From Oscillospiraceae bacterium (GTDB taxonomy: Bacteria; Bacillota; Clostridia; Oscillospirales; Oscillospiraceae), in NCBI GenBank assembly GCA_017430985.1, contig JAFRLZ010000021.1, positions 1 through 64,000 of the forward strand: a stretch of 64,000 nucleotides of DNA, in the 5' to 3' direction. This document shows positions 33,368-41,418 of the stretch, one piece after another. Below the pieces are notes generated by a model. That model did not search any database and was not told where the DNA came from. It saw nothing but the letters and a program-made list of their open reading frames with translations. Position numbers and translations under genes: made by a program. Every line of letters starts with the position of its first letter. The first letter of the stretch is position 1.

Positions 33368-34107
33368 ACAGACAGGAAAAAAAGAACCGCTCGCGCTGGA
33401 TCGCCGCGCCCGCCGCGCTGACGGCGGCCGCCGTTCCGCTGTGCTTCGTCCTGCGCGGCTACGCCTGGTGGGCCTACGCCTTTCTGTTCGTGGCGGCGCT
33501 GATCGTACTGCACCGCTTTCTTCCCACGCTCTGGTGGCGCGTGGTCGTGATCCTCACCTGCGTGGGGCTGGCCTACTTCGCCTTTGTGGAGTCCTTCATC
33601 ATCAAAAACGCCCGTACGGACAAGGAGCCCGGCCGGGAGTATATCATCGTGCTGGGCGCCGCGGTCTACGGCGATCAGCCCTCGCTGACGCTCGTGCGCC
33701 GTCTGGAGGGCGCGCGGGATTATCTGAACGCCTACCCGGACAGCGTCGCCATCGTCTCCGGCGGCATGGGCGCGGGCGAGACAGTCACGGAGGCGCAGGC
33801 CATGCGCGACTGGCTCGTCGCTCAGGGCATCCCCGAAGCGCGCGTACTCATGGAGCCGAAGGCCACGTCCACCATGGAAAACCTCTCCTTCTCCTTCGAC
33901 ATCATCCGCGAGCGCGGCGACGAGCCGGACGGCAGCGTCGCCATCGTCTCCAGCGCCTATCATCTCTACCGCGCCAAGCTCATGGCCAGGAACATGGGCG
34001 TGACCGCCGCGGGCGTGGCCGCCCCCTGGGGCTATTTCTTCGTCATGCTCAACTACTTCATCCGCGAGGCCTTCGGCGTCACGCATCTCTGGATCTTCGG
34101 AAGTTAA
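33364..34107 (+). CDS. YdcF/SanA-family membrane protein
   Basis: A 247-residue protein with three N-terminal hydrophobic segments (about 12-75) and a DUF218/YdcF domain starting at EYIIVLGAAVYGDQPS. Conserved blocks GGMGAGE, EAQAMRDWL and SSAYHLYRA are present. The family includes SanA and ElyC, linked to envelope integrity and lipid-carrier metabolism in Gram-negatives; the biochemical activity is unknown. The start overlaps the ABC-F stop (ATGA). Last gene of the FHA-RodA operon. Confidence 0.88.
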   Translation: MNRQEKKNRSRWIAAPAALTAAAVPLCFVLRGYAWWAYAFLFVAALIVLHRFLPTLWWRVVVILTCVGLAYFAFVESFIIKNARTDKEPGREYIIVLGAAVYGDQPSLTLVRRLEGARDYLNAYPDSVAIVSGGMGAGETVTEAQAMRDWLVAQGIPEARVLMEPKATSTMENLSFSFDIIRERGDEPDGSVAIVSSAYHLYRAKLMARNMGVTAAGVAAPWGYFFVMLNYFIREAFGVTHLWIFGS

Positions 34108-34126
34108 GATTTGGAAGCCCTTTCCT

Positions 34127-34155
34127 TTGACATTTTTATCCGCCGCTGATAAACT
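34127..34155 (+). promoter_or_regulatory. Promoter of the aconitase X operon
   Basis: Consensus TTGACA (34127-34132), 17 bases, TAAACT (34150-34155), 50 bases ahead of the start codon. Confidence 0.65.
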
Positions 34156-34206
34156 GTTTTCAAGGATTATTCTGATAAAAAAACATTGAAAGGAAGTGCA
34201 TGCCCG

Positions 34207-35481
34207 ATGATCCTCACGCCTGAACAGCAAGCCTTGCTCAACGGCGAGCAGGGCGAGATCATGGCCAAGATCGTCAAGACTCTCGTCATGTACGGCGACG
34301 CCTTCGGCGCCGAGCGCATGGTACCCGTGACCAGCCAGTACGGCCACACGGTCATCAGCTTCGGTCTGGAGGTCATGAAGCCGGTCTACGATCTCTACGA
34401 TCAGCTGATCGCCGCCGGTCTCCCCGAAGGCCAGAAGTTCACCGCAGACCCCAAGCCCCTGGACAAGAAGGTCCCCTCCTCCCTGCTGGAAGACATCGTG
34501 TTCAAAAAGATCATGTACACGCAGCAGGAGCGCTATGAGGAGCAGCTCCGCAAGCTCGGCATCACCAGCGACGACGACTACACCTGCACCTGCTATCTTG
34601 AACAGGTCGGCAACCTCCCGAAGAAGGGCGACGTCCTCTCCTGGGCCGAAAGCTCTGCCGTAGTGTACGCCAACTCCGTGCTCGGCGCGCGCTGCAACCG
34701 CAACTCCGGCATGATCGAGCTGATGGGCTCCATCGCGGGCTTCGTCCCCGAGTTCGGCCTGCTGACCGACGAGGGCCGCAAGGCGACCTGGGTCATCGAG
34801 CTCAGGTGCGAAAAGAAGCCGGAGGCGCAGCTGCTCGGCTCCGCCATCGGCATGAAGGTCATGGAGGAAGTCCCCTATGTCAAGGGCCTCGACAAGTGGC
34901 TCGGAAACGAGCTCAGCGAGGAAGCCTGCTCCTACCTCAAGGACTTCGGCGCCGCCACCGCCTCCAACGGCGCGGTCGGCCTCTATCACATCGACGGTCT
35001 GACCCCCGAGGCCAAAGAGCTGGGCGAGAGCCTGATCGCCGAAGGCGCGCAGGTCTACGTCATCGACGACGCCGAGCTGCAGCGCGTGAAGGACGCCTAT
35101 CCGATCATCTGGAAAGACCCCGACGCCAAGCCCCAGCTGGCCTTCGTCGGCTGCCCGCATCTGACCCTGCAGCAGCTGAAGGACTGGACGGACAAGCTCG
35201 GCGACGAGCTGCGCAAAAACGGCCGCGACAAGGTCGCCGTGCCCACGGTCTTCACCGCCTCCACGCCCGTCATCAAGGCCTTCGAGCAGACCATGGACGC
35301 TTACCGGCTGAAGAAATACGGCGTCGTGCTCAGCTATATCTGCCCGCTGATGTACATGAACAACCCGCTCTGCAAAAAGAAAGCGGTCATCACCTGCTCC
35401 AACAAGCTGCGCACCTACACCAGCGCCCGGTATTACACGGAGGACGAGATCCTGCACATCATCAGCGGAGGGAGGGTCTGA
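34207..35481 (+). CDS. Aconitase X, catalytic (large) subunit
   Basis: A 424-residue AcnX catalytic domain (formerly DUF521). Known members are hydro-lyases: bacterial ones dehydrate cis-3-hydroxy-L-proline and archaeal ones dehydrate mevalonate 5-phosphate. Seen: VPVTSQYGHT near 39, CYLEQVG near 122, ARCNRNSGM near 155-163 and YICPLMYMNN near 375, providing conserved cysteines for an iron-sulfur cluster. The start is ATG 34207 with AGGAAG at 34191-34196. The small swivel subunit is a separate gene one base downstream. No proline or hydroxyproline genes are adjacent, so the substrate is open. Confidence 0.88.
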   Translation: MILTPEQQALLNGEQGEIMAKIVKTLVMYGDAFGAERMVPVTSQYGHTVISFGLEVMKPVYDLYDQLIAAGLPEGQKFTADPKPLDKKVPSSLLEDIVFKKIMYTQQERYEEQLRKLGITSDDDYTCTCYLEQVGNLPKKGDVLSWAESSAVVYANSVLGARCNRNSGMIELMGSIAGFVPEFGLLTDEGRKATWVIELRCEKKPEAQLLGSAIGMKVMEEVPYVKGLDKWLGNELSEEACSYLKDFGAATASNGAVGLYHIDGLTPEAKELGESLIAEGAQVYVIDDAELQRVKDAYPIIWKDPDAKPQLAFVGCPHLTLQQLKDWTDKLGDELRKNGRDKVAVPTVFTASTPVIKAFEQTMDAYRLKKYGVVLSYICPLMYMNNPLCKKKAVITCSNKLRTYTSARYYTEDEILHIISGGRV

Positions 35482-35482
35482 C

Positions 35483-35926
35483 ATGAAGCAGTTCAAAGGA
35501 CGCATCGTCGTCGACGGCGAATGCCGGGCCGAGGCCCTGGTCAGCCACGGCGGCTTCAACACGCTGGCCAGCTATCAGATGGCCCTGATGTTCGGCGATA
35601 AGCAGGTCAAATGCGGCGACCAGAACAACGCCGACCTCTACAAGAAATCCATGATCGGCAAAGCGCTCTGCCTGCCGCAGACCATCGGCTCCACCACGGG
35701 CGGCATGGTGCTGTTCACCGTGTGCTCCTACAACAAGCAGCCGGCCTGCATGCTCTTCTCCAAGCCCATCGACTCGCTGGCCGCCTCCGGCGCCATCCTG
35801 GCGGACGTCTGGACCGAGAACAAGATGCCCGTCGTCGACTGTCTGGGCGACGAATTCCTTGACTACGTCAAGGACGGCATGAGCATCTCCGTCGGCGCGG
35901 ACGGCGTCGTGACCGTAGAGGATTAA
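35483..35926 (+). CDS. Aconitase X, swivel (small) subunit
   Basis: A 147-residue DUF126/AcnX swivel domain that closes over the active site of the large subunit. Seen: the AEALVSHGGFNTLASYQ start and the GKALCLPQTIGSTTGG block, in which the serine binds substrate in the family. Translation follows the large subunit gene directly (GGAGGG overlaps its end). Confidence 0.88.
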   Translation: MKQFKGRIVVDGECRAEALVSHGGFNTLASYQMALMFGDKQVKCGDQNNADLYKKSMIGKALCLPQTIGSTTGGMVLFTVCSYNKQPACMLFSKPIDSLAASGAILADVWTENKMPVVDCLGDEFLDYVKDGMSISVGADGVVTVED

Positions 35927-35943
35927 AGCCTTATCACAGCAAC

Positions 35944-35977
35944 CAAGGGGCGGTCTGACCGCCCCTTGACGCTTTTT
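35944..35977 (+). terminator. Terminator of the aconitase X operon
   Basis: An 11-bp stem (35944-35954 with 35958-35968) followed by ACGCTTTTT. Its right arm overlaps the -35 of the tRNA promoter. Confidence 0.8.
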
Positions 35978-35994
35978 CCGGCTCGTGCTATAGT
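35966..35994 (+). promoter_or_regulatory. Promoter of tRNA-Leu
   Basis: TTGACG (35966-35971), 17 bases, TATAGT (35989-35994), 14 bases before the tRNA 5' end. It is partly superimposed on the preceding terminator. Confidence 0.7.
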
Positions 35995-36007
35995 GGTACT
36001 CGCATCT

Positions 36008-36093
36008 GCCGGTGTGGTGGAATGGTAGACACCAGGGACTTAAAATCCCTTGGGAGCGATCCCGTACCGGTTCGAGTCCGGTCACCGGCACCA
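36008..36093 (+). tRNA. tRNA-Leu (anticodon TAA), CCA encoded
   Basis: The acceptor stem GCCGGTG pairs with CACCGGC (36083-36089), the anticodon loop is ACTTAAAAT with anticodon TAA, a long variable arm (TGGGAGCGATCCCG) marks a class II tRNA, and GGTTCGAGTCC is the T arm. The discriminator base is A and CCA is encoded. It is a single tRNA gene. Confidence 0.95.
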
Positions 36094-36123
36094 GAAAGGG
36101 CACCCCGTTGGGGTGCCCTTTCT
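36093..36123 (+). terminator. Hairpin terminator after tRNA-Leu
   Basis: A perfect 14-bp inverted repeat (36093-36106 with 36110-36123, loop GTT) starting at the last base of the tRNA; the tail has only TTTCT within the stem. Confidence 0.75.
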
Positions 36124-36188
36124 GGTGCCCGCCTTCAACGCCGATCTGTTTTTTAAAAATAATTTTTTGCTTTAAATCAATAAAACTC

Positions 36189-36216
36189 TTGAAATCTGCG
36201 AAAAATCCGCTATACT
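36189..36216 (+). promoter_or_regulatory. Promoter of the NSS transporter gene
   Basis: TTGAAA (36189-36194), 16 bases, TATACT (36211-36216). Confidence 0.6.
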
Positions 36217-36247
36217 GATGGCATTAATCCTTTTGGGAGATGATCAG

Positions 36248-37588
36248 ATGAACAACGACAGAGAAAAACTCGGAAGCCGGCTCGGCTTTATCATGCTGAG
36301 CGCGGGCTGCGCCATCGGCTGCGGCAACGTGTGGAAATTCCCGTGGATGACCGGTCAGTTCGGCGGCGGCGGCTTCGTTCTGGTGTACATCCTGTGCCTG
36401 CTGCTGCTGGGTCTGCCCTGCATGGTCATGGAGTTCGCGCTCGGCCGCGCCTCGCAGGCCAGCCCCGTCCGGATGTATCAGAAGCTCGAAAAGCCCGGCC
36501 AGAAATGGCACGTCCACGGCTACTTCGCGCTGCTGGGCAACATCGCGCTGATGGCCTTCTACACGGTCGTCACCGGCTGGATGATGTACTATTTCGTCAA
36601 GTTCCTCACGGGGCAGAGCGCGGAGCTCGGCTTCGTCGGCATGATCACCAATCCCGGCGTCAATGTGATCTATCTGCTCATCGCCGTCGTACTCGGCTTC
36701 GGCGTGCTGAGCTTTAACCTTCAGGGCGGCCTGGAGCGCGTCACCAAGTACCTCATGGCGGCGCTCTTCGTGCTGATGCTCGTGCTCGGCATCCACAGCG
36801 CCACGCTCTCCGGCGCGAAGGAAGGCCTCTCCTTCTACCTCGTCCCGGACTTCAGCAAGATCAACGGCTCCGTCGTCGTCGGCGCGATGAACCAGGCCTT
36901 CTTCTCCCTGAGCCTCGGCATCGGCTCCATGGCGATCTTCGGCAGCTACATCGGCAAGGGCCGCTCGCTGATGGGCGAATCCGCCACCGTCATCCTGCTC
37001 GACACGCTCGTCGCCGTGCTGGCCGGCTTTATCATCTTCCCCGCCTGCTTCACCTACGGCATCCAGCCCAACGCCGGCCCCTCCCTGCTCTTCGACACGA
37101 TGGCCACCGTATTCAACAACATGGCCGGCGGCCGCTTCTGGGGCTCGCTCTTCTTCCTGTTCATGGTCTTCGCGGCTTTCTCCACGGAGCTGGCCGTGTT
37201 CGAAAACATCCTCGCCTGCGTGCGCGAGATGACCGGCTGGAGCCGCCCGAAGGGCTGCCTCGTCTGCGGCATCGGCATCTTCGGTCTGGCGCTCACCACC
37301 GCCCTGGGCTACAGCCTGTTCCACTTCCAGCCCTTTGCGGACGGCTCCGCCTGGCTCGATTTCTGGGACTTCATCGTCAGCACGAACCTCCTGCCGCTCG
37401 GCGCCTTCATCTTCTCGCTCTTCTGCTGCTTCAAGTTCGGCTGGGGCTGGGACAAATTCATGGAAGAGGCCAACGCCGGCAAGGGCTGGAAGGTCAAGAA
37501 CTGGATGCGTCCAGTCTTCCAGTACTTCGTCCCCATCTGCGTCCTCGGTCTGTATATCTACGGCCTTGTCACCTTCCAGTGGAAGTAA
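36248..37588 (+). CDS. Sodium:neurotransmitter symporter family transporter
   Basis: A 446-residue NSS-family sodium-coupled amino-acid transporter with 11-12 helices. Seen: the TM1 unwound region AGCAIGCGNVWKFPW (residues 18-32), which binds Na+ and substrate, the GLPCMVMEFALGR segment of TM2 and FFSLSLGIGSMAIFGSY in TM6. Bacterial relatives (LeuT, MhsT, TnaT) carry hydrophobic or aromatic amino acids. Location directly ahead of iorAB favours tryptophan, phenylalanine or tyrosine as substrate (inference). The start ATG 36248 follows GGGAG. Confidence 0.92.
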   Translation: MNNDREKLGSRLGFIMLSAGCAIGCGNVWKFPWMTGQFGGGGFVLVYILCLLLLGLPCMVMEFALGRASQASPVRMYQKLEKPGQKWHVHGYFALLGNIALMAFYTVVTGWMMYYFVKFLTGQSAELGFVGMITNPGVNVIYLLIAVVLGFGVLSFNLQGGLERVTKYLMAALFVLMLVLGIHSATLSGAKEGLSFYLVPDFSKINGSVVVGAMNQAFFSLSLGIGSMAIFGSYIGKGRSLMGESATVILLDTLVAVLAGFIIFPACFTYGIQPNAGPSLLFDTMATVFNNMAGGRFWGSLFFLFMVFAAFSTELAVFENILACVREMTGWSRPKGCLVCGIGIFGLALTTALGYSLFHFQPFADGSAWLDFWDFIVSTNLLPLGAFIFSLFCCFKFGWGWDKFMEEANAGKGWKVKNWMRPVFQYFVPICVLGLYIYGLVTFQWK

Positions 37589-37601
37589 ACCTGTTTTCCA
37601 G

Positions 37602-37631
37602 GCGGCCCGTCTTCGGACGGGCCGCTTTTTT
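37602..37631 (+). terminator. Terminator of the NSS transporter gene
   Basis: GCGGCCCGTC, TTCG tetraloop, GACGGGCCGC, then six T residues. Confidence 0.93.
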
Positions 37632-37664
37632 GCCGTGAGTATTCCAATTATTTGAAAGATACGC

Positions 37665-37693
37665 TTTACGCGGACGAAAAACCGCGGTACAAT
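37665..37693 (+). promoter_or_regulatory. iorA: Promoter of iorAB
   Basis: TTTACG (37665-37670), 17 bases, TACAAT (37688-37693), 52 bases before the iorA start. Confidence 0.5.
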
Positions 37694-37744
37694 ATCTACA
37701 GAAGTTGCTTCGGATCAAGCCATAACAAGGAGGGAGTTTTCCTC

Positions 37745-39502
37745 ATGGAAAAGCATTTACTGTCCGGCAACGAGGCCATCGCCCGCGGCGCGTACGAGGC
37801 GGGCGTCAAGGTCTGTTCCGCTTATCCCGGCACGCCGAGCACGGAGATCTTTGAAAATCTGCCGCAGTACAAGGACGCGCTGTACTGCGAGTGGGCCCCG
37901 AACGAAAAAGTGGCCACCGAGGTGGCTTACGGCGCGGCCATCGGCGGCGCCAGGAGCTTGACCGCGATGAAGCACGTCGGCTTGAACGTCGCGGCCGATC
38001 CCCTCTTCACGGCGGCCTACAACGGCGTCAACAGCGGCTTCGTCATCGTCACCGCGGACGACCCGAGCATGCATTCCTCCCAGAACGAGCAGGACAACCG
38101 CCGCTACGCGCGCTTTGCCAAGGTCGCGCTGATCGAGCCGTCCGACTCGCAGGAGTGCATCGACTTCATGAAAGAGGCCTACCGCATCTCCGAGCGCTTC
38201 GACATGCCCGTCATCTTCCGCACGACGACGAACATCTCCCACTCCAAAAGCCTCGTGACCTTCTCCGAGCGCGAGGAGGCCGAACCGATCCCTTATACGC
38301 GCAACACGCGCAAATTCAACTGCGCCCCGGCCAACGCCTACCGCAACCACCCGAAGGTGGAGCAGAACCTCAAAGCGCTGGAGGAATATGGCTGCACCTG
38401 CCCGATCAACAAGCTGGAGCTGCGCGGCGGCAAGCTCGGCGTCATCACCGCCGGCATCGCTTATCAGTACGCCAAAGACGTCTTTCCGGAGGACACGTCC
38501 TTCCTGAAGCTGGGGCTGACCAATCCTCTGCCGATGAAGCTCATCCGCGACTTCGCCTCAAAAGTGGAGAAGCTCTACGTCATCGAGGAGCTCGAGGGCC
38601 TCATGGAGGAGCAGCTCAAGGCCGCGGGCATCGACTGCGTGGGCAAGGAGCTCGTCAGCAACCTGTATGAGCTCAACCCCCAGCGCCTGCGCGAGATGCT
38701 CTTCGGCGTCAAGCCCGAGACAAAGGCGCTGCCCGTCAAGCCCGTTTCCCGTCCGCCCACGCTCTGCCCCGGCTGCCCGCACCGCGGCTTCTTCTACACC
38801 ATGAGCAAAGGCAAGGATTTCGTGATCGCCGGGGACATCGGCTGCTACACGCTCGGCGCCAATCCTCCGCTCAACGCGCTGGACACCTGCATCTGCATGG
38901 GCGCCGGTTTCTCGGCCGGCATGGGCATGAGCAAGGCTTTTGACGTCACGGGCCAGAAGAAAAAGGTCTTCGGCGTCGTGGGCGACTCGACCTTCTTCCA
39001 CAGCGGCATGACCGGCGCGGCAGAGATCCTGTACAACAAGGGCAACATCATCCCGGTCGTGCTGGACAACCACATCACCGGCATGACCGGCCATCAGGAC
39101 AACCCCGGCAGCGGCTACACCCTGCAGGGCGAGATGGCCGCGGCGATCAAGATCGAGGACGTGCTGCGCGCCTTCGGGTATCAAAACGTCATCATCGTCG
39201 ACCCGCAGGACCTCAAGGCCATGCAGAAGGCCGTGGACGACGCGCTCGCGTCGGAGGTCCCCGCGGCGATCATCGCGCGCCGCCCCTGCCTGCTCATCAA
39301 GCGCATCAAGCACGATATCGGCCAGTGCGTGGTGGATACCGACAAGTGCATCGGCTGCAGGATGTGCCTGAAGGTGGGCTGCCCGGCCGTGATGGTCAAG
39401 GGTAAAAAGTCCTCGATCGACCCGACCCAGTGCGTCGGCTGCACGCTCTGCGCGCAGGTCTGCCCGGTCGGCGCGATCTCGAGAAAGGAGAGCAAGGCAT
39501 GA
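37745..39502 (+). CDS. iorA: Indolepyruvate:ferredoxin oxidoreductase, alpha subunit
   Basis: A 585-residue thiamine-diphosphate enzyme that oxidatively decarboxylates aryl-pyruvates (from Trp, Phe, Tyr) to aryl-acetyl-CoA while reducing ferredoxin. The N-terminal pyrimidine-binding domain starts SGNEAIARGAYEAGV and has AYPGTPSTEI; the PP-binding domain has LCPGCPHRG, GDIGCYTLG and GDSTFFHSG; and two C-terminal 4Fe-4S motifs are CIGCRMC and CVGCTLC. AAGGAGGG precedes ATG 37745 by 10 bases. Full length, coupled to iorB by an ATGA overlap. Confidence 0.95.
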   Translation: MEKHLLSGNEAIARGAYEAGVKVCSAYPGTPSTEIFENLPQYKDALYCEWAPNEKVATEVAYGAAIGGARSLTAMKHVGLNVAADPLFTAAYNGVNSGFVIVTADDPSMHSSQNEQDNRRYARFAKVALIEPSDSQECIDFMKEAYRISERFDMPVIFRTTTNISHSKSLVTFSEREEAEPIPYTRNTRKFNCAPANAYRNHPKVEQNLKALEEYGCTCPINKLELRGGKLGVITAGIAYQYAKDVFPEDTSFLKLGLTNPLPMKLIRDFASKVEKLYVIEELEGLMEEQLKAAGIDCVGKELVSNLYELNPQRLREMLFGVKPETKALPVKPVSRPPTLCPGCPHRGFFYTMSKGKDFVIAGDIGCYTLGANPPLNALDTCICMGAGFSAGMGMSKAFDVTGQKKKVFGVVGDSTFFHSGMTGAAEILYNKGNIIPVVLDNHITGMTGHQDNPGSGYTLQGEMAAAIKIEDVLRAFGYQNVIIVDPQDLKAMQKAVDDALASEVPAAIIARRPCLLIKRIKHDIGQCVVDTDKCIGCRMCLKVGCPAVMVKGKKSSIDPTQCVGCTLCAQVCPVGAISRKESKA

Positions 39503-40071
39503 GCACGAAAAGCGCGATCCTCGTCGGCGTCGGCGGCCAGGGCGCGATCCTGACCGCGAAGGTGCTGGTCAACGGCCTCATGAAAGCCGGCTGCGACGTG
39601 AAGATGTCCGAGGTCCACGGCATGAGCCAGCGCGGCGGCAGCGTGTCCACGCAGGTCCACTGGGGCGACAAGGTCTATTCCCCGGTGATCGGGCCGGGCG
39701 CGGCCGATCTGCTGGTCGCCTTCGAGAAGATGGAGGCCGTGCGCTACGCCCAGTTCTTGAAGCCGGACGGCGTGGCCGTCATCAACGATTACGAGCTCCC
39801 CTCGGCCACGATCGCCGCGGGGCTGGAGGAATACCCCGCAGGCTGTCTGGAGGCCATGGAGGCCAATTTCCGCTGTCTCACGCTCAACGCCGCGCAGATC
39901 GCGGCGGAGCTCGGCAACCCCAAGTGCATGAACATCGTGCTCTTCGGCGCGATGACCAAGGCCCTGCACTTTGGAGACATCGACTGGGAGGACGTCATCC
40001 GTGAGACGGTGCCCGCGAAGTTCCTTGAGCTCAACCTCGCCGCCTTCCGCGCGGGCCGCGACGCGGTCTGA
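39499..40071 (+). CDS. iorB: Indolepyruvate:ferredoxin oxidoreductase, beta subunit
   Basis: A 190-residue gamma-type domain subunit of the 2-oxoacid:ferredoxin oxidoreductases, contributing to CoA binding. Seen: VGVGGQGAILTAKVL at residues 9-23 and SEVHGMSQRGGSVSTQVHWG near 37-56, both standard for IorB. The start overlaps the last codon of iorA. Confidence 0.95.
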   Translation: MSTKSAILVGVGGQGAILTAKVLVNGLMKAGCDVKMSEVHGMSQRGGSVSTQVHWGDKVYSPVIGPGAADLLVAFEKMEAVRYAQFLKPDGVAVINDYELPSATIAAGLEEYPAGCLEAMEANFRCLTLNAAQIAAELGNPKCMNIVLFGAMTKALHFGDIDWEDVIRETVPAKFLELNLAAFRAGRDAV

Positions 40072-40164
40072 AAGACGCAAAGCAATAAGAAAGCCGCCCC
40101 AAGGGCGCGCTCACATAGGGAGACGACAGGTTTTGAGCGGCCCTTTTCCGCCCATACTGCACAG

Positions 40165-40202
40165 AAAAATCCGGGAAATACGTCAAGTATTCCCGGATTT
40201 TT
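40165..40202 (+). terminator. Terminator of iorAB
   Basis: AAAAATCCGGGAA with TTCCCGGATTTTT plus three more pairs (TAC with GTA) across a bulged A; the loop is GTCAA. It ends in a T run. Confidence 0.88.
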
Positions 40203-40422
40203 CTATCTTGTCTGAACGAAAAAGTCCTCGCTCAAAACTGCTTGGCACGCAAAAAGTGAGTTTTTTGTGTCGGACGAGGCGAAAAGCGCAGGAATACTGG
40301 TTCTGTATTCCGAGCATTTTCAACGATGTCCGGCGCGAAAAGATCCTTTTTGCGCTGCCGTATCCCTGTGTGAACGCGCCCAAAGGCGGCTTTCCTTTTT
40401 GCATGCAGACACAGTCGTTTTT
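40203..40422. other. Hairpin-rich non-coding stretch
   Basis: Part of the 500-base gap after iorB (40072-40572). No protein gene is convincing. It holds several adjacent hairpins: ACGCAAAAA with TTTTTGTGT near 40251-40270, GGAATAC 40291-40297 with GTATTCC 40305-40311, and GCGCGAAAA 40333-40341 with TTTTTGCGC 40347-40355 (one G-T pair). The arrangement may be a decayed element or a small RNA; I cannot decide. Confidence 0.4.
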
Positions 40423-40544
40423 GTCATTGCGAGGAGGGCGCAAGCCCAATACGGCATCCGTTTCTCCTGACAAAGCACGAAGACCAAATCCTCAGGGCGC
40501 GGATCCCTTCGCCCGAGGCCGGCGCGCACCGGCCTCGGAATGAC
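40423..40544. repeat. GTCATTGCGAGG-bounded palindromic element
   Basis: The left end GTCATTGCGAGG (40423-40434) and the right end CCTCGGAATGAC (40533-40544) are inverted copies with 11 of 12 bases matching; an internal 8-bp hairpin (40515-40522 with 40529-40536) sits next to the right end. Elements ending in this sequence are widespread in intergenic regions of many bacteria. About 122 bp. Confidence 0.65.
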
Positions 40545-40572
40545 GGGTTTTGCGGTTTGTCTGCATATTGAT

Positions 40573-41280
40573 CTATCGGGTAAATCCAAAAATATCGGGT
40601 ATGATATCCTCCCCGAAGGTTGATACTCCCATCCTGTACATAGCCTTGGCATGGATCCTGTCATGCCAGATAAAGCGCCTCAAAACCTTTCGTACCGACC
40701 ATTGCTCATCGTAACTGCCTGTTACGGTTTCAAGCGACAAAAAATCCGCGATGGACTCAAGCGCTTCAAACCCCCTGGCCCTGCAGGTTGCGATGGTCCC
40801 TTCATTATCGGCCGTTACACCGATTTCAGAGAAATAGTATTCGTTTACGTTTTTCGTATGCTGATACATTTCCTCCGCAGTACGAGGGACAGGACCGTAA
40901 AACGTCTTGCGATAAGGAAGGGCGCTCTTGTGCTTGTCGGGAAACGAATCGTAAAGCGCTTGAAAATCCTCGGCAGATCTCAAGGCCAAAGCTTTGAGAT
41001 CCTGGTATTCTTCGGCGCTCAAGGGCCTTCCTTCGGTCGAAAACAGCACATCGCTGTCTGCATCCTTGATTTGCAGATCAGACTCCTTTTCCTGAACGAT
41101 CTCGAGATCATAACGATCAAAAGGCGTTTCGCCCCGCCATAGTTGGAAGCGCCGTATCTCCTCCGGCATTTTCAGTATGGCCTCTTCTTTGGATGCGCCT
41201 CTTGTAAAAGCGCCAATGAAATTGCCGGCATAGAGGATACTGTCGCCGCCGTTATGTTCCCATATGCAATCGATCTTCAT
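40573..41280 (-). CDS. HicB-like N-terminus with DinB-like C-terminal domain, unknown function
   Basis: A 235-residue protein. The first 55 residues (LYAGNFIGAFTRGASKEEAI) resemble the HicB antitoxin fold, and the C-terminal half ends in RFIWHDRIHAKAMYRM, which resembles the histidine-containing helices of DinB/YfiT four-helix proteins. Both assignments rest on weak motifs. No hicA toxin is adjacent. The gene is clearly lower in G+C than its neighbours and lies beside repeat elements, which suggests acquisition by transfer. It has its own promoter, and GGAG precedes the ATG. Confidence 0.7.
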   Translation of the reverse strand: MKIDCIWEHNGGDSILYAGNFIGAFTRGASKEEAILKMPEEIRRFQLWRGETPFDRYDLEIVQEKESDLQIKDADSDVLFSTEGRPLSAEEYQDLKALALRSAEDFQALYDSFPDKHKSALPYRKTFYGPVPRTAEEMYQHTKNVNEYYFSEIGVTADNEGTIATCRARGFEALESIADFLSLETVTGSYDEQWSVRKVLRRFIWHDRIHAKAMYRMGVSTFGEDIIPDIFGFTR

Positions 41281-41312
41281 TTCACAGCTCCAAAATAAAA
41301 AACGTTGAAATC

Positions 41313-41341
41313 ATTCTACCATAGTTACCTGATGCTTTCAA
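41313..41341 (-). promoter_or_regulatory. Promoter of the HicB/DinB-like gene
   Basis: Minus-strand TTGAAA (41336-41341), 17 bases, TAGAAT (41313-41318). Confidence 0.65.
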
Positions 41342-41362
41342 TCCACGGGCGCCAAAGAAGAA

Positions 41363-41389
41363 GGAGACGCTTCCTTACGAAGCGTCTCC
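41363..41389 (-). terminator. Terminator of the ABC-2/MBL operon
   Basis: A perfect 11-bp stem (41363-41373 with 41379-41389); on the minus strand it is followed by TTCTTCTTT. Confidence 0.7.
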
Positions 41390-41418
41390 CTCAGGGCGGC
41401 GTTCCTTTTTTCCTTTTT

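Noticed and set aside
40573..41280. HicAB toxin-antitoxin module
   Set aside because: Only a weak HicB-like N-terminus is seen and there is no small HicA gene on either side.
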